From Janthinobacterium sp. (GTDB lineage Bacteria > Pseudomonadota > Gammaproteobacteria > Burkholderiales > Burkholderiaceae_D), in the NCBI GenBank assembly GCA_003133225.1, contig PKWL01000095.1, positions 118,080 through 182,079 on the forward strand: 64,000 nt of DNA, in the 5' to 3' direction. The position numbers were made by a program, and so were the translations under genes. The notes beneath the pieces are model-generated. The model was not told where the DNA came from, ran no database searches, and saw nothing but the letters and a program-made list of their open reading frames with translations. Below, piece by piece: positions 9,374 to 26,076 of this stretch (positions are counted from its first letter, which is position 1; each line of letters starts with the position of its first letter).

Positions 9374-10123
9374 ATGACCGAAGAACTTTTACGCCTGTCA
9401 AAACGCATGTCAGAATTGGGATTGTGCTCGCGCCGCGAAGCCGATGAATGGATCGAGCGCGGGTGGGTGCGCGTCGATGGCAAGGTTGTCTCCGAGCTGG
9501 GCAGCAAGGTCTATCCGAGCCAGAGCGTAACGGTCGAGCGCCAGGCCACAGCCGAACAATCGAAGCGCGTCACGGTGTTGATCAACAAGCCGATGGGATA
9601 TGTCAGCGGCCAAGCCGAAGATGGTTACCAGCCGGCGATCGCCTTGATTAACGCTGGCACACGCTGGGCCGAAGACGGCGCACCTGAACAGTTTCATCCG
9701 ACCCAGCTGCGCAGCCTGGTGGCGGCTGGACGGCTCGACATCGATTCGGTGGGATTGCTGGTGCTAACGCAGGACGGCCGCGTGGCCAAGCACTTGATCG
9801 GCCACGACACCGACGTCGACAAGGAATATCTGGTGCGGGTGGAATACCCAAAACCTGGCAGGCTGCCGGATGCGGAACTGAAGAAGCTGAACCATGGCCT
9901 GTGGCTCGATGGCAAAGCGCTGCTGCCAGCTAAGGTACGCTGGCAAAACGAGGACCAGCTCAGCTTTACCTTGCGCGAAGGGAAAAAGCGTCAGATCCGC
10001 CGCATGTGCGAGGCGGTCGGATTAAAGGTGATCGGTTTGAAGCGCGTGCGTATCGGGCGCGTCAAGCTCGGCGATCTGCCAGTCGGGCAGTGGCGTTACC
10101 TGCGGGCCGATGAGCAATTCTAA
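9374..10123 (+). CDS. rluF: RluF-type 23S rRNA pseudouridine synthase
   Basis: The 249-aa protein has an N-terminal S4 RNA-binding domain (about 6-60, KRMSELGLCSRREADEWI) and an RsuA/RluB/E/F catalytic domain. The catalytic Asp sits in AAGRLDIDSVGLLVLT, and the later KRQIRRMC and GEWR-like GQWRYL segments resemble RluF more than RluB. RluF modifies U2604 (and a tRNA site) in E. coli; the exact target here is inference. ATG 9374 is preceded by GAAGG. The open frame extends upstream to 9278 over the glnD stop, but that stretch is not protein-like. It is probably the last gene of the map-glnD transcript. The next gene, def, converges on it. Confidence 0.9.
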   Translation: MTEELLRLSKRMSELGLCSRREADEWIERGWVRVDGKVVSELGSKVYPSQSVTVERQATAEQSKRVTVLINKPMGYVSGQAEDGYQPAIALINAGTRWAEDGAPEQFHPTQLRSLVAAGRLDIDSVGLLVLTQDGRVAKHLIGHDTDVDKEYLVRVEYPKPGRLPDAELKKLNHGLWLDGKALLPAKVRWQNEDQLSFTLREGKKRQIRRMCEAVGLKVIGLKRVRIGRVKLGDLPVGQWRYLRADEQF

Positions 10124-10267
10124 ATAGGCGCGCTTTTATTGGCGCTCGCGGGCGTTCTCGGCTCAAGCGTGAGAGCAATTGGCTTAGCAGCGGGGCCGGG
10201 CCGCCCACCCACGGTTTGCGCCGCTCAGGCGCAGGGTTGCCCGGTTGCGCCTTCGCCGTATGCCCGG

Positions 10268-10804
10268 CTACGGCTCGTCATTCGCTTCGAGGTCGGGGAA
10301 CATGACATCCGTGTAGCCAAAACGCGAAAAATCGGTAATACGCATCGGGTACAAAATCCCGTGCAGGTGGTCCACTTCGTGCTGCACCACACGGGCGTGA
10401 AAATCGTCGACGTCGCGGCTAATCGCGTTGCCGAACTGATCGACACCCTCATAATGCAGCCGCTTCCAGCGCGGTACGCTGCCGCGCAGACCCGGTACCG
10501 ACAGGCAGCCCTCGAACGCCTCTTCAATGTCCTCTGACAAAGGGTTCAAGAGGGGATTGATCAATACCGTTTCCGGCACCTGGGGCGCATCAGGGTAGCG
10601 CGCATTTTGCTTAAAGCCGTAGATCACGAGCTGAAGATCGACGCCGATCTGGGGCGCCGCCAGCCCCGCTCCATTGGCCGCATACATGGTGTCAAACAGG
10701 TCCGCGACGAGGGCGTGCAGTTCCGGCGTACCGAATGCGCGCACCGGTTGGGCCACCCGCAACAAACGCGGGTCGCCCATTTTCAAAATTTCCCGGACCG
10801 TCAT
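10268..10804 (-). CDS. def: Peptide deformylase
   Basis: The 178-aa metallo-hydrolase removes the formyl group from nascent N-formyl-Met proteins. All three family motifs are present: [10 protein letters not shown] (motif I), EGCLSVPG (motif II, metal Cys) and QHEVDHLHG (motif III, HExxH-type HEVDH with both His ligands and the catalytic Glu). The length is normal. Its ATG at 10804 overlaps the galU TGA stop as ATGA, so def is translated by coupling behind galU. It is not next to fmt, the commoner partner, so it may be one of two def copies; the second cannot be checked here. Confidence 0.95.
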   Translation of the reverse strand: MTVREILKMGDPRLLRVAQPVRAFGTPELHALVADLFDTMYAANGAGLAAPQIGVDLQLVIYGFKQNARYPDAPQVPETVLINPLLNPLSEDIEEAFEGCLSVPGLRGSVPRWKRLHYEGVDQFGNAISRDVDDFHARVVQHEVDHLHGILYPMRITDFSRFGYTDVMFPDLEANDEP

Positions 10805-11694
10805 TTCAGCGCCCCCTCGGAATGAAGTCGTTCCAAAAATTTTCTGAATTCGACGCCGGTTTCAGGGTGTTTCAGCCCCATGGCCGTCATCGCCTGCAAA
10901 TATCCCAGTTTCGAACCGCAATCATAACGCTGCCCGGCGTAACGGTAGGCCAAAACACGTTTCGATTGCATCAGTGCGGCGATGCCATCGGTCAGTTGGA
11001 TCTCGCCGCCGGTGCCGGTGCCCAAGTGCTCGAGGCAATCGAAGATCTGACTCGACAAGATGTAACGGCCCACCACCGCCAAGGTCGAAGGCGCCAGTTC
11101 CGGCGCCGGCTTTTCGACGATGGCCGACACGTACTCCAGATTCGGCTGATACGGCGTAGCGCTGACGACGCCGTATTGTTTCGTCTCGGCGCGCGGCACG
11201 TCTTGCACCGCCAGGATGCTGCATTCCTCGCGCGCGTAGACCTCCGTCATCTGCGCTAGCACCGGCTGAATTTCGCCCTCCACGTCCATGAAGTCATCGG
11301 CCAGCAAGACGGCGAAGGGCTCGTCGCCCACCACCGGGCGCGCGCACAAAACAGCATGCCCGAGGCCGAGTGGCGCGCTCTGGCGGATGTAAATGCAGCT
11401 AATGTGTTTCGGGATGACATTTTGCACAAATTCGAGCAACTGCCTCTTGCCGGCGGCCTCCAGCTCAGCTTCCAGTTCGTAAGCCTTATCGAAATGGTCT
11501 TCGATGGCGCGCTTGTTGCGTCCGGTAATGAAGATCATTTCGGTGATGCCGGCGGCCACCGCCTCTTCCACCGCGTACTGGATCAGTGGTTTGTCGACAA
11601 TCGGCAGCATTTCCTTCGGCTGCGCCTTGGTCGCGGGCAAAAAACGGCTACCCAGGCCAGCCACCGGGAATACTGCTTTTCTAATTTTTTTCAT
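10801..11694 (-). CDS. galU: UTP-glucose-1-phosphate uridylyltransferase
   Basis: The 297-aa enzyme makes UDP-glucose from UTP and glucose-1-phosphate, feeding trehalose, exopolysaccharide and LPS synthesis. The nucleotide-binding signature [19 protein letters not shown] is near the N-terminus, followed by [24 protein letters not shown] and EKPAPELAP are the sugar-nucleotide site segments. Length and order match bacterial GalU. It starts at ATG 11694 and overlaps the start of def by 4 bp. The region between galU and ligA (11695-11905) is 211 bp and must hold the galU promoter. Confidence 0.97.
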   Translation of the reverse strand: MKKIRKAVFPVAGLGSRFLPATKAQPKEMLPIVDKPLIQYAVEEAVAAGITEMIFITGRNKRAIEDHFDKAYELEAELEAAGKRQLLEFVQNVIPKHISCIYIRQSAPLGLGHAVLCARPVVGDEPFAVLLADDFMDVEGEIQPVLAQMTEVYAREECSILAVQDVPRAETKQYGVVSATPYQPNLEYVSAIVEKPAPELAPSTLAVVGRYILSSQIFDCLEHLGTGTGGEIQLTDGIAALMQSKRVLAYRYAGQRYDCGSKLGYLQAMTAMGLKHPETGVEFRKFLERLHSEGALK

Positions 11695-11905
11695 CAGATG
11701 TCACTCCAAAAATCGCGCTCGAAAGACAGGGCAGGACCCGCTTCGGCAATTGCCGCCTTGGCTTTTTTTTCCTTGTTTTCTGCTTGCATTCGTCTGTCCT
11801 TTTTTCATCGCGCCGTTACGTTTACACAACTGCGTCATTTGCGACTACGTCATTTGCTCCATGGCAATGAAGGCCGGCATTGGCTCGATCTTCAAGCATG
11901 GACCT

Positions 11906-14459
<2,554 letters not shown>

Positions 14460-15556
14460 CTAGCTAAAAAGGCGCAGGGCGCGCGTCGAGCCGGCCGGGA
14501 TATCGGCCGCCTCCATCTCTTCGTAAAACTCCCGTACCTGGCCGGCGATTTCCGCCAGCGCCGGTTCCGACAGGGGCTGGTTGTAATCGTCGACGATGGT
14601 GCCATTTAAGCGCCCAACTAGCGACTTGGCGCACGCCACCATCGCGCCGAAACCGTCGCGCGCCGGCGCCACGCACGGCACGTCGAGCAGCAGCGTCAGA
14701 CGGGGCGTCGTTTCTTCCGCCAAAGTGACGTTAGTCGAGAGCGAAAACAGGAACCCTCCCTCACCGTCGGGCATTACAAAGCGGCCATCGGGACGCACGT
14801 CGAAGCCCTGCTTTTCCAGCGCGCCGAGCAAGGTCGTGATGGCCCATGGGGCGCCGTCGGTATGCAAGTTCACGCCCAGTTGCGCGTCGTGACCGGCCAC
14901 GAACCGATGCAAAATGCGGGCCTCGGCCATCACTTCGATCATGTCCGGGATTTCCGGTTCCGCGCCAATCTCGTCGGCTACGCCGCGCAAGCGCGTCACC
15001 AGTTCCGAGTACTCAAGTTCGTTGAGCGCGGTGGTGCGGCTAGCTAGTTGGACGCCGCCTTGTAACTTAATGTAGACGCCCCCATGCACGATTGGTTCCC
15101 AATCGCCATTCACGTGCAAGCCGATGTAATGCACGGGCTTGTTGCCGACAAGACGCAAGGTTTGCAGTACCGGCAAAATTTTATCGCCCCGCACTGGCGC
15201 TTCGAGCGCCAGCGGCAAGAGACAATCGATCAGCGGATCGACCAGGCTCATGGCCAGCTCGGCCGCAGGGGTGATGACATCGGCGCCAGGCCCAATCGGC
15301 TCGGCCTCATCAGCTTCTAGAGGGACGGCGCCGCCCACGCCAGGGCAATCTTGCGCGGTGGCATTGGCGTCAGCCTGAAAGCTCGGTTCCTGGCGCGCCG
15401 ACGGCCCGGACGGAGCGCGCATCAAGACGTCGTCATGGTCGCTCGAAAAAGCTTTTTCCACGCTTTTCCGCGCCTTGTATTCCTGCCACTTATTGTATGA
15501 AAAAACACCGACGATAAACACGCCGCCGGCTACGATCAAACTCATTTGTAGGTCGC

Positions 15557-15560
<4 letters not shown>
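14460..15560 (-). CDS. zipA: Cell division protein ZipA-like
   Basis: The 366-aa protein has one N-terminal membrane helix (about 6-22, SLIVAGGVFIVGVF) followed by a charged, low-complexity linker to about residue 130, then a C-terminal ZipA FtsZ-binding domain (about 230-355, with PDGRFVMPDGEGGFLFSLST). ZipA tethers FtsZ to the inner membrane at the divisome. Its ATG overlaps the smc stop as ATGA, and smc-zipA-ligA is the common betaproteobacterial order. Sequence similarity to E. coli ZipA is limited to the C-terminal domain, as is usual in this class. Confidence 0.88.
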
Positions 15561-19090
<3,530 letters not shown>

Positions 19091-19746
19091 GTTGTTTAAC
19101 TGTTCCTCGCCTGAACTGGCATTGGTGACGCACAAAATGATTCATGGAGAAAGGCAGCCGAATCTATTTCAGACCAAAATTTACCCCTTGTGGAAAGTGG
19201 CCTATCATACCATTTTCCTGCCGGATTTTCCCCAACAAACGCGTGCGGGCGTGCCATCGGGCGGATTAAGTTTGCGCTTGGATGGCTGCGCCACTTTCCA
19301 GTTGCGCCGAGTAAAGAGCGGTCATGCACGTGCCCGCAATGCGGCACGCCCCAGGACCGGGGCCAGAGCGGGCGAAAAATCTTGAAAACGGGGTACGGCC
19401 AACTAGGTGGGAAATAACGTCTGTCAACGCGCAAGCGGACTTGAGCGAACCAGTCAAGACGCTCAGAGCAGAAACCAAGCCGTGATCACTTTTGTGCACA
19501 ATTTGGAAAGCATTTTAGTGCATGTCATCATTCCCCTTGCCTACCTGGCTTGGCGACCCGATGCAAGGTGCGCCGCCTTGGGGTGGCTAGCATCAAGGAC
19601 TAAAGCCGGCGCCGGCGTTTCCGAGCTGCTATCTGAGCCGCACGCGCCACGTTGGCGCAAGACCGCATCGGCGCCACGCGTTCGCCTAGCAGGCGCATGG
19701 GCAGCGCCGGCAAGTTTGCCCGACTAAGATGTCAAGGCCTGCCCGT
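19091..19746. other. 656 bp intergenic region upstream of smc
   Basis: No gene is recognised on either strand; the few open frames look random. It must hold the smc promoter. A 10-bp perfect inverted repeat, TGGAAAGTGG at 19191-19200 and CCACTTTCCA at 19291-19300, is separated by 90 bp. Nothing else stands out. Confidence 0.5.
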
Positions 19747-20307
19747 TTAAATATTACACAACCGTTTGCCCTTGGGTGGGGCAAAATCGGCAATGGCGTC
19801 AATTAGGCCGACCGCCAGCGCCTCCTGCGCCGTCAAGTGCAAATCCGAAGAGGCGTGCACCGCCCAGTTTTCTTCGGTCAAGTGGACATGTTGCTTGAGT
19901 ATCTGCTCGGTGCGCAAATCATCGGCCCGCAAGCCCTCGACGATAATGTTCAGAGCGTCCGGGCGGGCGCCGGACGACGCCGTAGCATGCGACTTATGAA
20001 CCATGAAGCGCGCAGTGTCGCTGGCATAACGCTGCTTTCCGGCAAGAAACAGGATGACCGCAATCGAGGCCACGGCGCCACCGTTATAGGTGACGATGTC
20101 AAATGGCAGGTTGCCGAGGAAGTTGTATAGGCATATCCCGTCGCTGACGTACCCCCCGTTTGATTGCATCAAGATATGTGCCGTGCCAACTTTATCTTCC
20201 GTCATGTCCGACACTGCATCAAACACGCGTCTCACCATTTCGCTGTTGACGTCGCCCGACAGGGTAAAGTAAGCATGTCCATCCGCTTTTTCCATCTCTT
20301 CTTTCAT
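19747..20307 (-). CDS. ClpP-like serine protease, stand-alone
   Basis: The ~186-aa protein has the ClpP/crotonase fold. From ATG 20307, the nucleophile Ser81 sits in GGAVASIAVILFLAG, His104 in ARFMVHKSHA, and a candidate Asp155 in SSDLHLTAQEALAVGLID; spacing is like the ClpP triad. QSNGGYVSDG is the substrate-binding strand. It differs from housekeeping ClpP in lacking the canonical N-terminal axial loop and in having HKSHA instead of HQP. No clpX, tig or lon is adjacent. It may be a ClpP homologue of the SppA/TepA/phage-head-protease type, working alone or with an unknown partner. The start is uncertain: ATG 20295 and an upstream frame to 20358 are alternatives. Confidence 0.82.
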   Translation of the reverse strand: MKEEMEKADGHAYFTLSGDVNSEMVRRVFDAVSDMTEDKVGTAHILMQSNGGYVSDGICLYNFLGNLPFDIVTYNGGAVASIAVILFLAGKQRYASDTARFMVHKSHATASSGARPDALNIIVEGLRADDLRTEQILKQHVHLTEENWAVHASSDLHLTAQEALAVGLIDAIADFAPPKGKRLCNI

Positions 20308-20446
20308 TGGGCGCCTAAAGTTGTCGATACCAGATTCTAACAAATAGTTACATCGCAAGACCGGCGTCTACTGCGTGCGCCGCTCAAGCCTGATTTTACC
20401 CGCCTGTCCCCATGTCGGGCGCCACCGCTGGCGACCGACGAATCGA

Positions 20447-20475
20447 TTGACAGACAGCCCCCGCCAAAGTAGACT
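20447..20475 (+). promoter_or_regulatory. Predicted sigma-70 promoter of the gcvTHP operon
   Basis: A perfect -35 box TTGACA at 20447-20452 is followed, after exactly 17 bp, by TAGACT at 20470-20475 as the -10. The predicted transcript start, about 20482, falls directly at the first helix of the glycine riboswitch at 20483. This agreement supports the call. Confidence 0.7.
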
Positions 20476-20482
20476 TTGCAGT

Positions 20483-20740
20483 CTTGATCGGGAGAGGGCA
20501 GACTTGTGCTGCCGCCGAAGGGGCACTACCCAAAAACTCTCAGGCAAAAGGACCGGTCAAGGGACTGCTTGGGCTGCGCACCGGACTCCGGCCGAGCGGC
20601 ACGTTGGCAGGTCAACTCTGGAGAGCGGTCGCGGCGACATGCCAACGACCCACCGAAGGGGCGCACGGGAACTTTCCCGTAATCTCTCAGGTACAAAGGA
20701 CAGAAGGGCGATCATTTCAAGACAGCTGCAAGCTGTCCCT
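20483..20740 (+). promoter_or_regulatory. Tandem glycine riboswitch (gcvT leader)
   Basis: Two glycine aptamers precede gcvT. Aptamer 1 (20483-20561) is closed by a P1 helix of CTTGATCGG with CCGGTCAAG and holds the conserved GCCGAAGGGGCA and CTCTCAGGCAAAAGGAC. Aptamer 2 (about 20614-20710) holds CTGGAGAG, ACCGAAGGGGCG and CTCTCAGGTACAAAGGACAG. A hairpin follows (GACAGCT 20721-20727 with AGCTGTC 20731-20737), and a T-run near 20759-20764 could form the expression platform. In this class glycine binding usually turns on glycine cleavage genes. The linker between aptamers is about 50 nt, longer than the short linkers of the best-studied examples. Confidence 0.93.
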
Positions 20741-20783
20741 GGCGTGTTCCGTTAACCCTTTTTTATTTGGCTCCGAGGAATTC

Positions 20784-21905
20784 ATGACGCTTAAAGCGAC
20801 CCCACTTAATAACGCCCACCGTGCCGCCGGCGCCCGTATGGTTGATTTCGGAGGCTGGGACATGCCAGTCAACTACGGCTCGCAAATCGAAGAACACCAT
20901 GCCGTGCGCCGTGACGTCGGCATGTTCGACGTCTCCCATATGTGCGTGGTCGACCTCAAAGGCAAGAACGTGCGCGCCTTCCTACGCCACCTACTCGCCA
21001 ATAACGTCGACAAGCTGCAAGTGGCCGGCAAGGCACTGTATTCTTGCATGCTAAATGCCCAAGGCTTCGTGATCGATGACTTGATCGTCTACTTCTTGGA
21101 CGAAAGCTGGTTCCGCATGGTCGTCAACGCCGGCACTGCGCACAAGGACATCGCCTGGATCAGGGCACAAAACGAGGCGGAAAATAGCGGGTTGACCATC
21201 ACCGAACGGCGCGACGGAACCGAGCCGATGGCGCTAATCGCCGTGCAAGGACCAAACGCGCGCGCGAAAACCTGGCAAGTTTTGCCTGAAACAAAGGCCG
21301 CTTCGGAAGAGCTGAAGCCGTTTAATGCCGTCATCGTCAAGAACACCCGCTTCGGCGACGTGATGGTAGCGCGCACCGGCTACACGGGTGAAGATGGCTT
21401 CGAACTCGCCTTTCCCGCAAGCCATGCCGAGGCGCTGTGGAACGTTTTACTGGCGGCGGGCGTCAAGCCAGCCGGCTTGGGCGCGCGCGACACCTTGCGC
21501 CTTGAAGCAGGCATGAACTTGTACGGCCAGGACATGGACGAGACGGTCAACCCGCTTGACGCCGGCTTGGCATGGACCATCGACCTGCTCAGCCCGCGCG
21601 ACTTTATTGGTAAGGCGGCGCTCGTGGCAAGCGGTCAAAATGCCCAGTTTGTCGGTCTGGTCCTGAGCGAAAAAGGCGGCGTCTTGCGCGCCCACCAAAA
21701 AGTGATCGTTGCCGGCAGCGAACGCGCCGGCGAGATCACCAGCGGCACCTTCAGCCCGACCATGCAGCAAACCATCGCACTAGCGCGCGTACCGAACGGG
21801 GTCGCCTTGGGCGACACCGTGCACGTTGAAATCCGCGACAAGAAACTGGCCGCTACTGTCGTCAAGCTGCCGTTTGTGCGCAATGGCAAAATCCTCGTTG
21901 CCTGA
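20784..21905 (+). CDS. gcvT: Glycine cleavage system T protein (aminomethyltransferase)
   Basis: The 373-aa T protein moves the methylene group from aminomethyl-lipoyl H protein to tetrahydrofolate and releases ammonia. Typical segments are [16 protein letters not shown] near the N-terminus, [17 protein letters not shown], and [19 protein letters not shown]. Length is normal. ATG 20784 follows GAGGA by 4-5 bp; the reading frame is open far upstream across the riboswitch, but that part is leader RNA. gcvH follows after 48 bp and gcvP after that, forming a gcvTHP operon regulated by the upstream glycine riboswitch. Confidence 0.98.
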   Translation: MTLKATPLNNAHRAAGARMVDFGGWDMPVNYGSQIEEHHAVRRDVGMFDVSHMCVVDLKGKNVRAFLRHLLANNVDKLQVAGKALYSCMLNAQGFVIDDLIVYFLDESWFRMVVNAGTAHKDIAWIRAQNEAENSGLTITERRDGTEPMALIAVQGPNARAKTWQVLPETKAASEELKPFNAVIVKNTRFGDVMVARTGYTGEDGFELAFPASHAEALWNVLLAAGVKPAGLGARDTLRLEAGMNLYGQDMDETVNPLDAGLAWTIDLLSPRDFIGKAALVASGQNAQFVGLVLSEKGGVLRAHQKVIVAGSERAGEITSGTFSPTMQQTIALARVPNGVALGDTVHVEIRDKKLAATVVKLPFVRNGKILVA

Positions 21906-21953
21906 ATTTTTTCCACGACCACCTTCCCCGACATTCACCTTCTGGAGCCACAC

Positions 21954-22334
21954 ATGAATATTCCTGCAGACCTGCGATACACCGAATCCCACGAATGGGC
22001 GCGCCTCGAGTCTGACGGCACCGTCACGGTCGGCATCACCGAGTACGCCCAAGACGCGCTAGGCGACATCGTCTTCGTTGAATTGCCAAAAGTCGGCAAG
22101 AGCTACGTTGCCGGCGACGACACCGCCGTGGTTGAATCGGTCAAGGCCGCCAGCGATATTTATACGCCGCTGTCGGGCGAAGTCATCGCCGTCAACGAGG
22201 AGGTGAGCGCGGCTCCCGAATTGATCAATGCCGATGCCTACGCGGCATGGCTGTTCAAGGTCAAGCCGAGCGATCCTGGCGCATTTAAGGATTTGCTCGA
22301 CGCCGCCGCTTATGGCAAAGCGACTGAAGAATAA
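21954..22334 (+). CDS. gcvH: Glycine cleavage system H protein
   Basis: The 126-aa carrier protein shuttles the aminomethyl intermediate on a lipoyl arm between P, T and L proteins. The lipoylated Lys64 lies in [23 protein letters not shown] and [19 protein letters not shown] are the conserved N-terminal strands. Start ATG 21954 is preceded by TGGAG. It sits between gcvT (48 bp gap) and gcvP (105 bp gap). Confidence 0.98.
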   Translation: MNIPADLRYTESHEWARLESDGTVTVGITEYAQDALGDIVFVELPKVGKSYVAGDDTAVVESVKAASDIYTPLSGEVIAVNEEVSAAPELINADAYAAWLFKVKPSDPGAFKDLLDAAAYGKATEE

Positions 22335-22439
22335 GCCCGCGCCAGGGGCCGCCCGTGCGGCCCTCCTTTGCCGGACTCTCCCCCATTTGCCGCCAGCCCT
22401 GATCGGCGCGGCGCATTGCATTTTTTTGGCCTACATATC

Positions 22440-25343
22440 ATGACCCGCACCCGCCTGACCCAACTCGAAGCCCGCGATGGCTTCATCGCCCGCCACATCG
22501 GCCCCTCCCCGTCCGAACAAGCGTCGATGCTCTCGACCCTCGGCTACGCCTCGCGCGCAGCCTTGATCGACGCGCTCGTGCCGGCCCCCATCCGCAATAA
22601 AGGCAAGCTTCCGCTCGGGAGCCACGTTGAAGCAATGTCCGAGCAAACGGCGCTGGCCCAGCTGAAGACGCTGGCGTCAAAAAACAAAGTGCTAAAGTCG
22701 CTGATCGGCCAAGGGTATTACAACACCTATACGCCAGGCGTCATCTTGCGCAACATCTTCGAAAACCCGGCCTGGTATACGGCGTACACGCCTTACCAGC
22801 CCGAAATTTCGCAAGGCCGCCTAGAGGCGATGCTCAATTTCCAGCAGATGATCACCGACCTGACCGGCATGGGTATCGCCAACGCATCGATGCTAGACGA
22901 AGGCACCGCGGCCGCAGAAGCGATGACGTTAGTGCAACGCGTCGGCAAATCGGACTCCATGGTGTTTTACGTGGCCGACGACGTGCTGCCGCAGACCCGT
23001 GAAGTCGTCGAGACGCGCGCCAAGCCGCTCGGCATTGAGGTGCGCAGCTTGGCGCCGGCCGCGATCGCCAGCCTGAACGAACCCTGTTTCGGCGTACTTC
23101 TACAATACCCGGGTGTCAATGGCATGGTGCGCGACTACCGCGCCGGCGTTGTGCATCTGCACGCCAAAGGCGCCATGGTCGTCGTCGCCGCCGACCTTCT
23201 GGCTTTGACCATGCTAACACCTCCGGGCGAATGGGGCGCCGACGTCGTGGTCGGCAACAGCCAGCGCTTCGGCGTGCCGCTCGGTTTCGGCGGCCCGCAC
23301 GCCGGCTACCTGTCGACGCGCGATGAATTCAAGCGCAGCATGTCCGGCCGCCTGGTCGGGGTAACCATCGACGCCCAGGGAAAACCGGCATACCGGCTGG
23401 CGCTGCAAACGCGCGAACAGCATATCCGGCGTGAAAAAGCGACCTCCAACATCTGCACCGCGCAAGTGCTGCTGGCCGTGATGGCGTCCATGTACGCGGT
23501 CTACCACGGTCCGGCTGGCCTGCTGCAAATCGCCCAGCGCGTGCACCGTTTGACCCGCGTACTGGCGGCAAACCTGCTGCAGCTCGGCTATGGCATTGCC
23601 AACGAGAGCTTCTTTGATACGCTCACGGTCAAGACATCGGACGTCGAACGACTGCACGCGGCCGCCGTCGCGGCGGGCGTCAACCTGCGCCGGATCGATG
23701 CCGCACATGTCGGCCTGTCGCTAGACGAGACCACCAGCCGCGACGACCTGACGGTCTTGTGGAACATCTTTTCGGCCGGCCGCGCAGGCGCCACGCAGGC
23801 GGCACCGGATATCGACGCCGTCGACGCGGCGGCGCTAGAAGACGCCTTCCCGCCGGCGCTAAAACGCAGCAGCGCCTATCTGACGCATCCGGTATTTAAC
23901 CGCTACCACGCCGAGCACGAAATGCTGCGTTACATGCGCAACCTGGCCGACAAGGACTTGGCGCTGGACCGCACCATGATCCCGCTCGGCTCTTGCACGA
24001 TGAAGTTGAACGCAACCAGCGAAATGGTTCCCGTCACCTGGCCCGAATTTTCCAACATCCACCCATTCGCGCCGGATGCGCAAACCGTGGGTTACCGCGA
24101 AATGATCGCGCAACTAGAACAGATGCTGTGCGCGCTGACCGGCTACGCTGCTGTGTCACTGCAGCCGACGGCCGGTTCGCAAGGCGAATACGCCGGCCTG
24201 CTGGTGATCAAGGCGTACCACGCATCGCGCGGCGAAGGCCACCGCAACATCTGCCTCATCCCGTCCTCGGCGCACGGCACGAACCCGGCATCGGCCAGCA
24301 TGGCCGGCCTGCAAATCGTGGTGACCGCTTGCGATGCCAGCGGCAACGTCGACCTCGCCGACCTGAAAGAAAAAGCGCAGCAGCACAGGGCCAATCTGGC
24401 TTGCCTCATGATCACCTACCCCTCGACCCACGGCGTGTTCGAGGAAGGCATCCAGGATCTGTGCGAGATCGTCCATGGCTACGGCGGTCAGGTCTATATC
24501 GACGGCGCCAACATGAACGCGTTAGTCGGTGTGGCGGCGCCCGGCAGCTTCGGCGGCGACGTTAGCCACTTGAACTTGCACAAAACCTTTTGCATCCCAC
24601 ACGGCGGTGGCGGCCCAGGCGTCGGCCCCATCGGCGTCGGCGCCCACCTCGCCAAATTCTTGCCGAATCAACGTTCCACCGGCTACCAGCGCGATGCCTG
24701 CGGCATTGGCGCCGTCAGCGCGGCGCCCTACGGCTCCGCCAGCATCTTGCCAATCTCGTGGATGTACATCGCGATGATGGGCGCGGACGGCCTGACGGCT
24801 GCCACCGAAACGGCGATCCTGGCGGCCAACTATATTGCGCGCCGCCTGTCGCCGCACTACCCGGTCCTGTACTCGGGCCACGACGGCCTGGTCGCGCATG
24901 AGTGCATCCTTGACTTACGTCCACTGACGGACGCCACCGGCATTAGCAACGAAGACGTGGCCAAGCGCTTGATGGATTTCGGCTTTCACGCCCCGACCAT
25001 GAGCTTTCCAGTGCCGGGCACGTTGATGATCGAGCCTACCGAGAGCGAATCGAAAGTGGAAATGGACCGCTTTATTGATGCCATGATCGTCATCCGCTCT
25101 GAAATCGCCAAAGTCGAAAAAGGCGAATTCGACCGCCTCGACAACCCGTTGAAGGGCGCGCCGCACACGGCCGAAGTGCTGACCGCCGATGTGTGGGAGC
25201 ACAAGTACAGCCGCAGCGTGGCCGCCTTCCCGGTCGCATCGCTGCGCCAGCGCAAGTACTGGCCACCCGTCGCCCGCGTCGACAATGTGTACGGCGACCG
25301 CCACTTGCAATGCGGCTGCCCGCCCCTTGGCAACGACGCGTAA
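22440..25343 (+). CDS. gcvP: Glycine dehydrogenase (decarboxylating), P protein
   Basis: The 967-aa single-chain P protein uses PLP to decarboxylate glycine and load the H protein. It comprises two related halves: the N-terminal half carries the [14 protein letters not shown] and [15 protein letters not shown] segments, and the C-terminal half holds the PLP Lys in [30 protein letters not shown] and the C-terminal [16 protein letters not shown] are standard. ATG 22440 ([15 protein letters not shown]) is chosen over the open upstream extension. It is the last gene of gcvTHP. The L protein is not encoded here, as usual, since it is shared with other dehydrogenase complexes. Confidence 0.98.
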   Translation: MTRTRLTQLEARDGFIARHIGPSPSEQASMLSTLGYASRAALIDALVPAPIRNKGKLPLGSHVEAMSEQTALAQLKTLASKNKVLKSLIGQGYYNTYTPGVILRNIFENPAWYTAYTPYQPEISQGRLEAMLNFQQMITDLTGMGIANASMLDEGTAAAEAMTLVQRVGKSDSMVFYVADDVLPQTREVVETRAKPLGIEVRSLAPAAIASLNEPCFGVLLQYPGVNGMVRDYRAGVVHLHAKGAMVVVAADLLALTMLTPPGEWGADVVVGNSQRFGVPLGFGGPHAGYLSTRDEFKRSMSGRLVGVTIDAQGKPAYRLALQTREQHIRREKATSNICTAQVLLAVMASMYAVYHGPAGLLQIAQRVHRLTRVLAANLLQLGYGIANESFFDTLTVKTSDVERLHAAAVAAGVNLRRIDAAHVGLSLDETTSRDDLTVLWNIFSAGRAGATQAAPDIDAVDAAALEDAFPPALKRSSAYLTHPVFNRYHAEHEMLRYMRNLADKDLALDRTMIPLGSCTMKLNATSEMVPVTWPEFSNIHPFAPDAQTVGYREMIAQLEQMLCALTGYAAVSLQPTAGSQGEYAGLLVIKAYHASRGEGHRNICLIPSSAHGTNPASASMAGLQIVVTACDASGNVDLADLKEKAQQHRANLACLMITYPSTHGVFEEGIQDLCEIVHGYGGQVYIDGANMNALVGVAAPGSFGGDVSHLNLHKTFCIPHGGGGPGVGPIGVGAHLAKFLPNQRSTGYQRDACGIGAVSAAPYGSASILPISWMYIAMMGADGLTAATETAILAANYIARRLSPHYPVLYSGHDGLVAHECILDLRPLTDATGISNEDVAKRLMDFGFHAPTMSFPVPGTLMIEPTESESKVEMDRFIDAMIVIRSEIAKVEKGEFDRLDNPLKGAPHTAEVLTADVWEHKYSRSVAAFPVASLRQRKYWPPVARVDNVYGDRHLQCGCPPLGNDA

Positions 25344-25653
25344 GGCAATGGCGCCAGGTGCACGGCGCAGGACCCGGCTTTTCCCGGGGCGTCGAGATCA
25401 AGTGCACCTTAGCCCGCCTCCTTAAGGCAAACGGGCCGTGCCTGCATTTTGCCGGCGCGAGTTGGCGATGCCGGCGCGCGCCGGCTGACGCATGGGCCAG
25501 TGACGTCGACAACCCGCATGGGTTCGGCATGCCACTGCAGGGCCGCGTTGTGGCTGGAATTTACCGACGCGGCAGCTGCGCTTGCCAGATAAAGGCGTCG
25601 CTGCGCATGCCGTGCGGTATCATGCAAGGCATGACAAACAAGGCTATCAGTTG
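25344..25653. other. 310 bp gap after gcvP, nothing recognised
   Basis: GC-rich spacer. Short open frames on both strands lack protein-like composition. No convincing terminator for gcvP was found by eye. Confidence 0.45.
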
Positions 25654-25980
25654 ATGAAACCTGCAATCAAAGCCGCCCTGATCTCGGCCCTCATATTTCC
25701 CGGGCTCGGGCATTTCACCCTGAAGCACGGTGCCCGCGGCTGCCTGTTTTTGCTGCCCGCACTGCTCGCTGCCATCTATATCTTCCGCCAGGTGCTTGAG
25801 CGCGCCAGCATCATCTTAGATCAGGTCGCAAGCGGCGCGCTGCCGCTCAACGCGCTAGCGATCTCCGAGCAGCTGTCGGCGGCGTCCGCGGCGAACGGAC
25901 CGTCGCTGACGGTCGCGGCCACGCTCGGCCTAGCATGCTGGGCCGGCAGCATCATCGATTCTTTCATGGTCGGCAAATAG
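25654..25980 (+). CDS. Small membrane protein of unknown function
   Basis: The 108-aa protein looks integral to the inner membrane. Two to three hydrophobic segments lie at about 6-20 (AALISALIFPGLGHF), 29-46 (GCLFLLPALLAAIYIF) and 88-105 (VAATLGLACWAGSII). The FPGLGHFTLKHGARG segment resembles the turn that joins helices in small TM2-like proteins, where a PGxGxxYxG motif precedes a second helix, but this is only a loose likeness. ATG 25654 is the likely start; TTG 25651 is adjacent. No operon partner: gcvP lies upstream with a 310 bp gap and prfC converges. Function unknown. Confidence 0.7.
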   Translation: MKPAIKAALISALIFPGLGHFTLKHGARGCLFLLPALLAAIYIFRQVLERASIILDQVASGALPLNALAISEQLSAASAANGPSLTVAATLGLACWAGSIIDSFMVGK

Positions 25981-26076
25981 GGAAGCAAATTGATCGGGGC
26001 AGCGAAGCGGACTCTGCCTGCTAACGCGACAGCCACACTGGTCTTTTAGCATCGTCAACCGTCTCGACTAATCAGA

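Noticed and set aside
20484..20783. Open frame extending gcvT 100 codons upstream
   Set aside because: The stretch overlays the glycine riboswitch; its conserved RNA motifs and the ribosome site at ATG 20784 show it is leader RNA.
23214..23708. 164-codon minus-strand frame inside gcvP
   Set aside because: Shadow of gcvP; composition and codon positions follow the gcvP frame.
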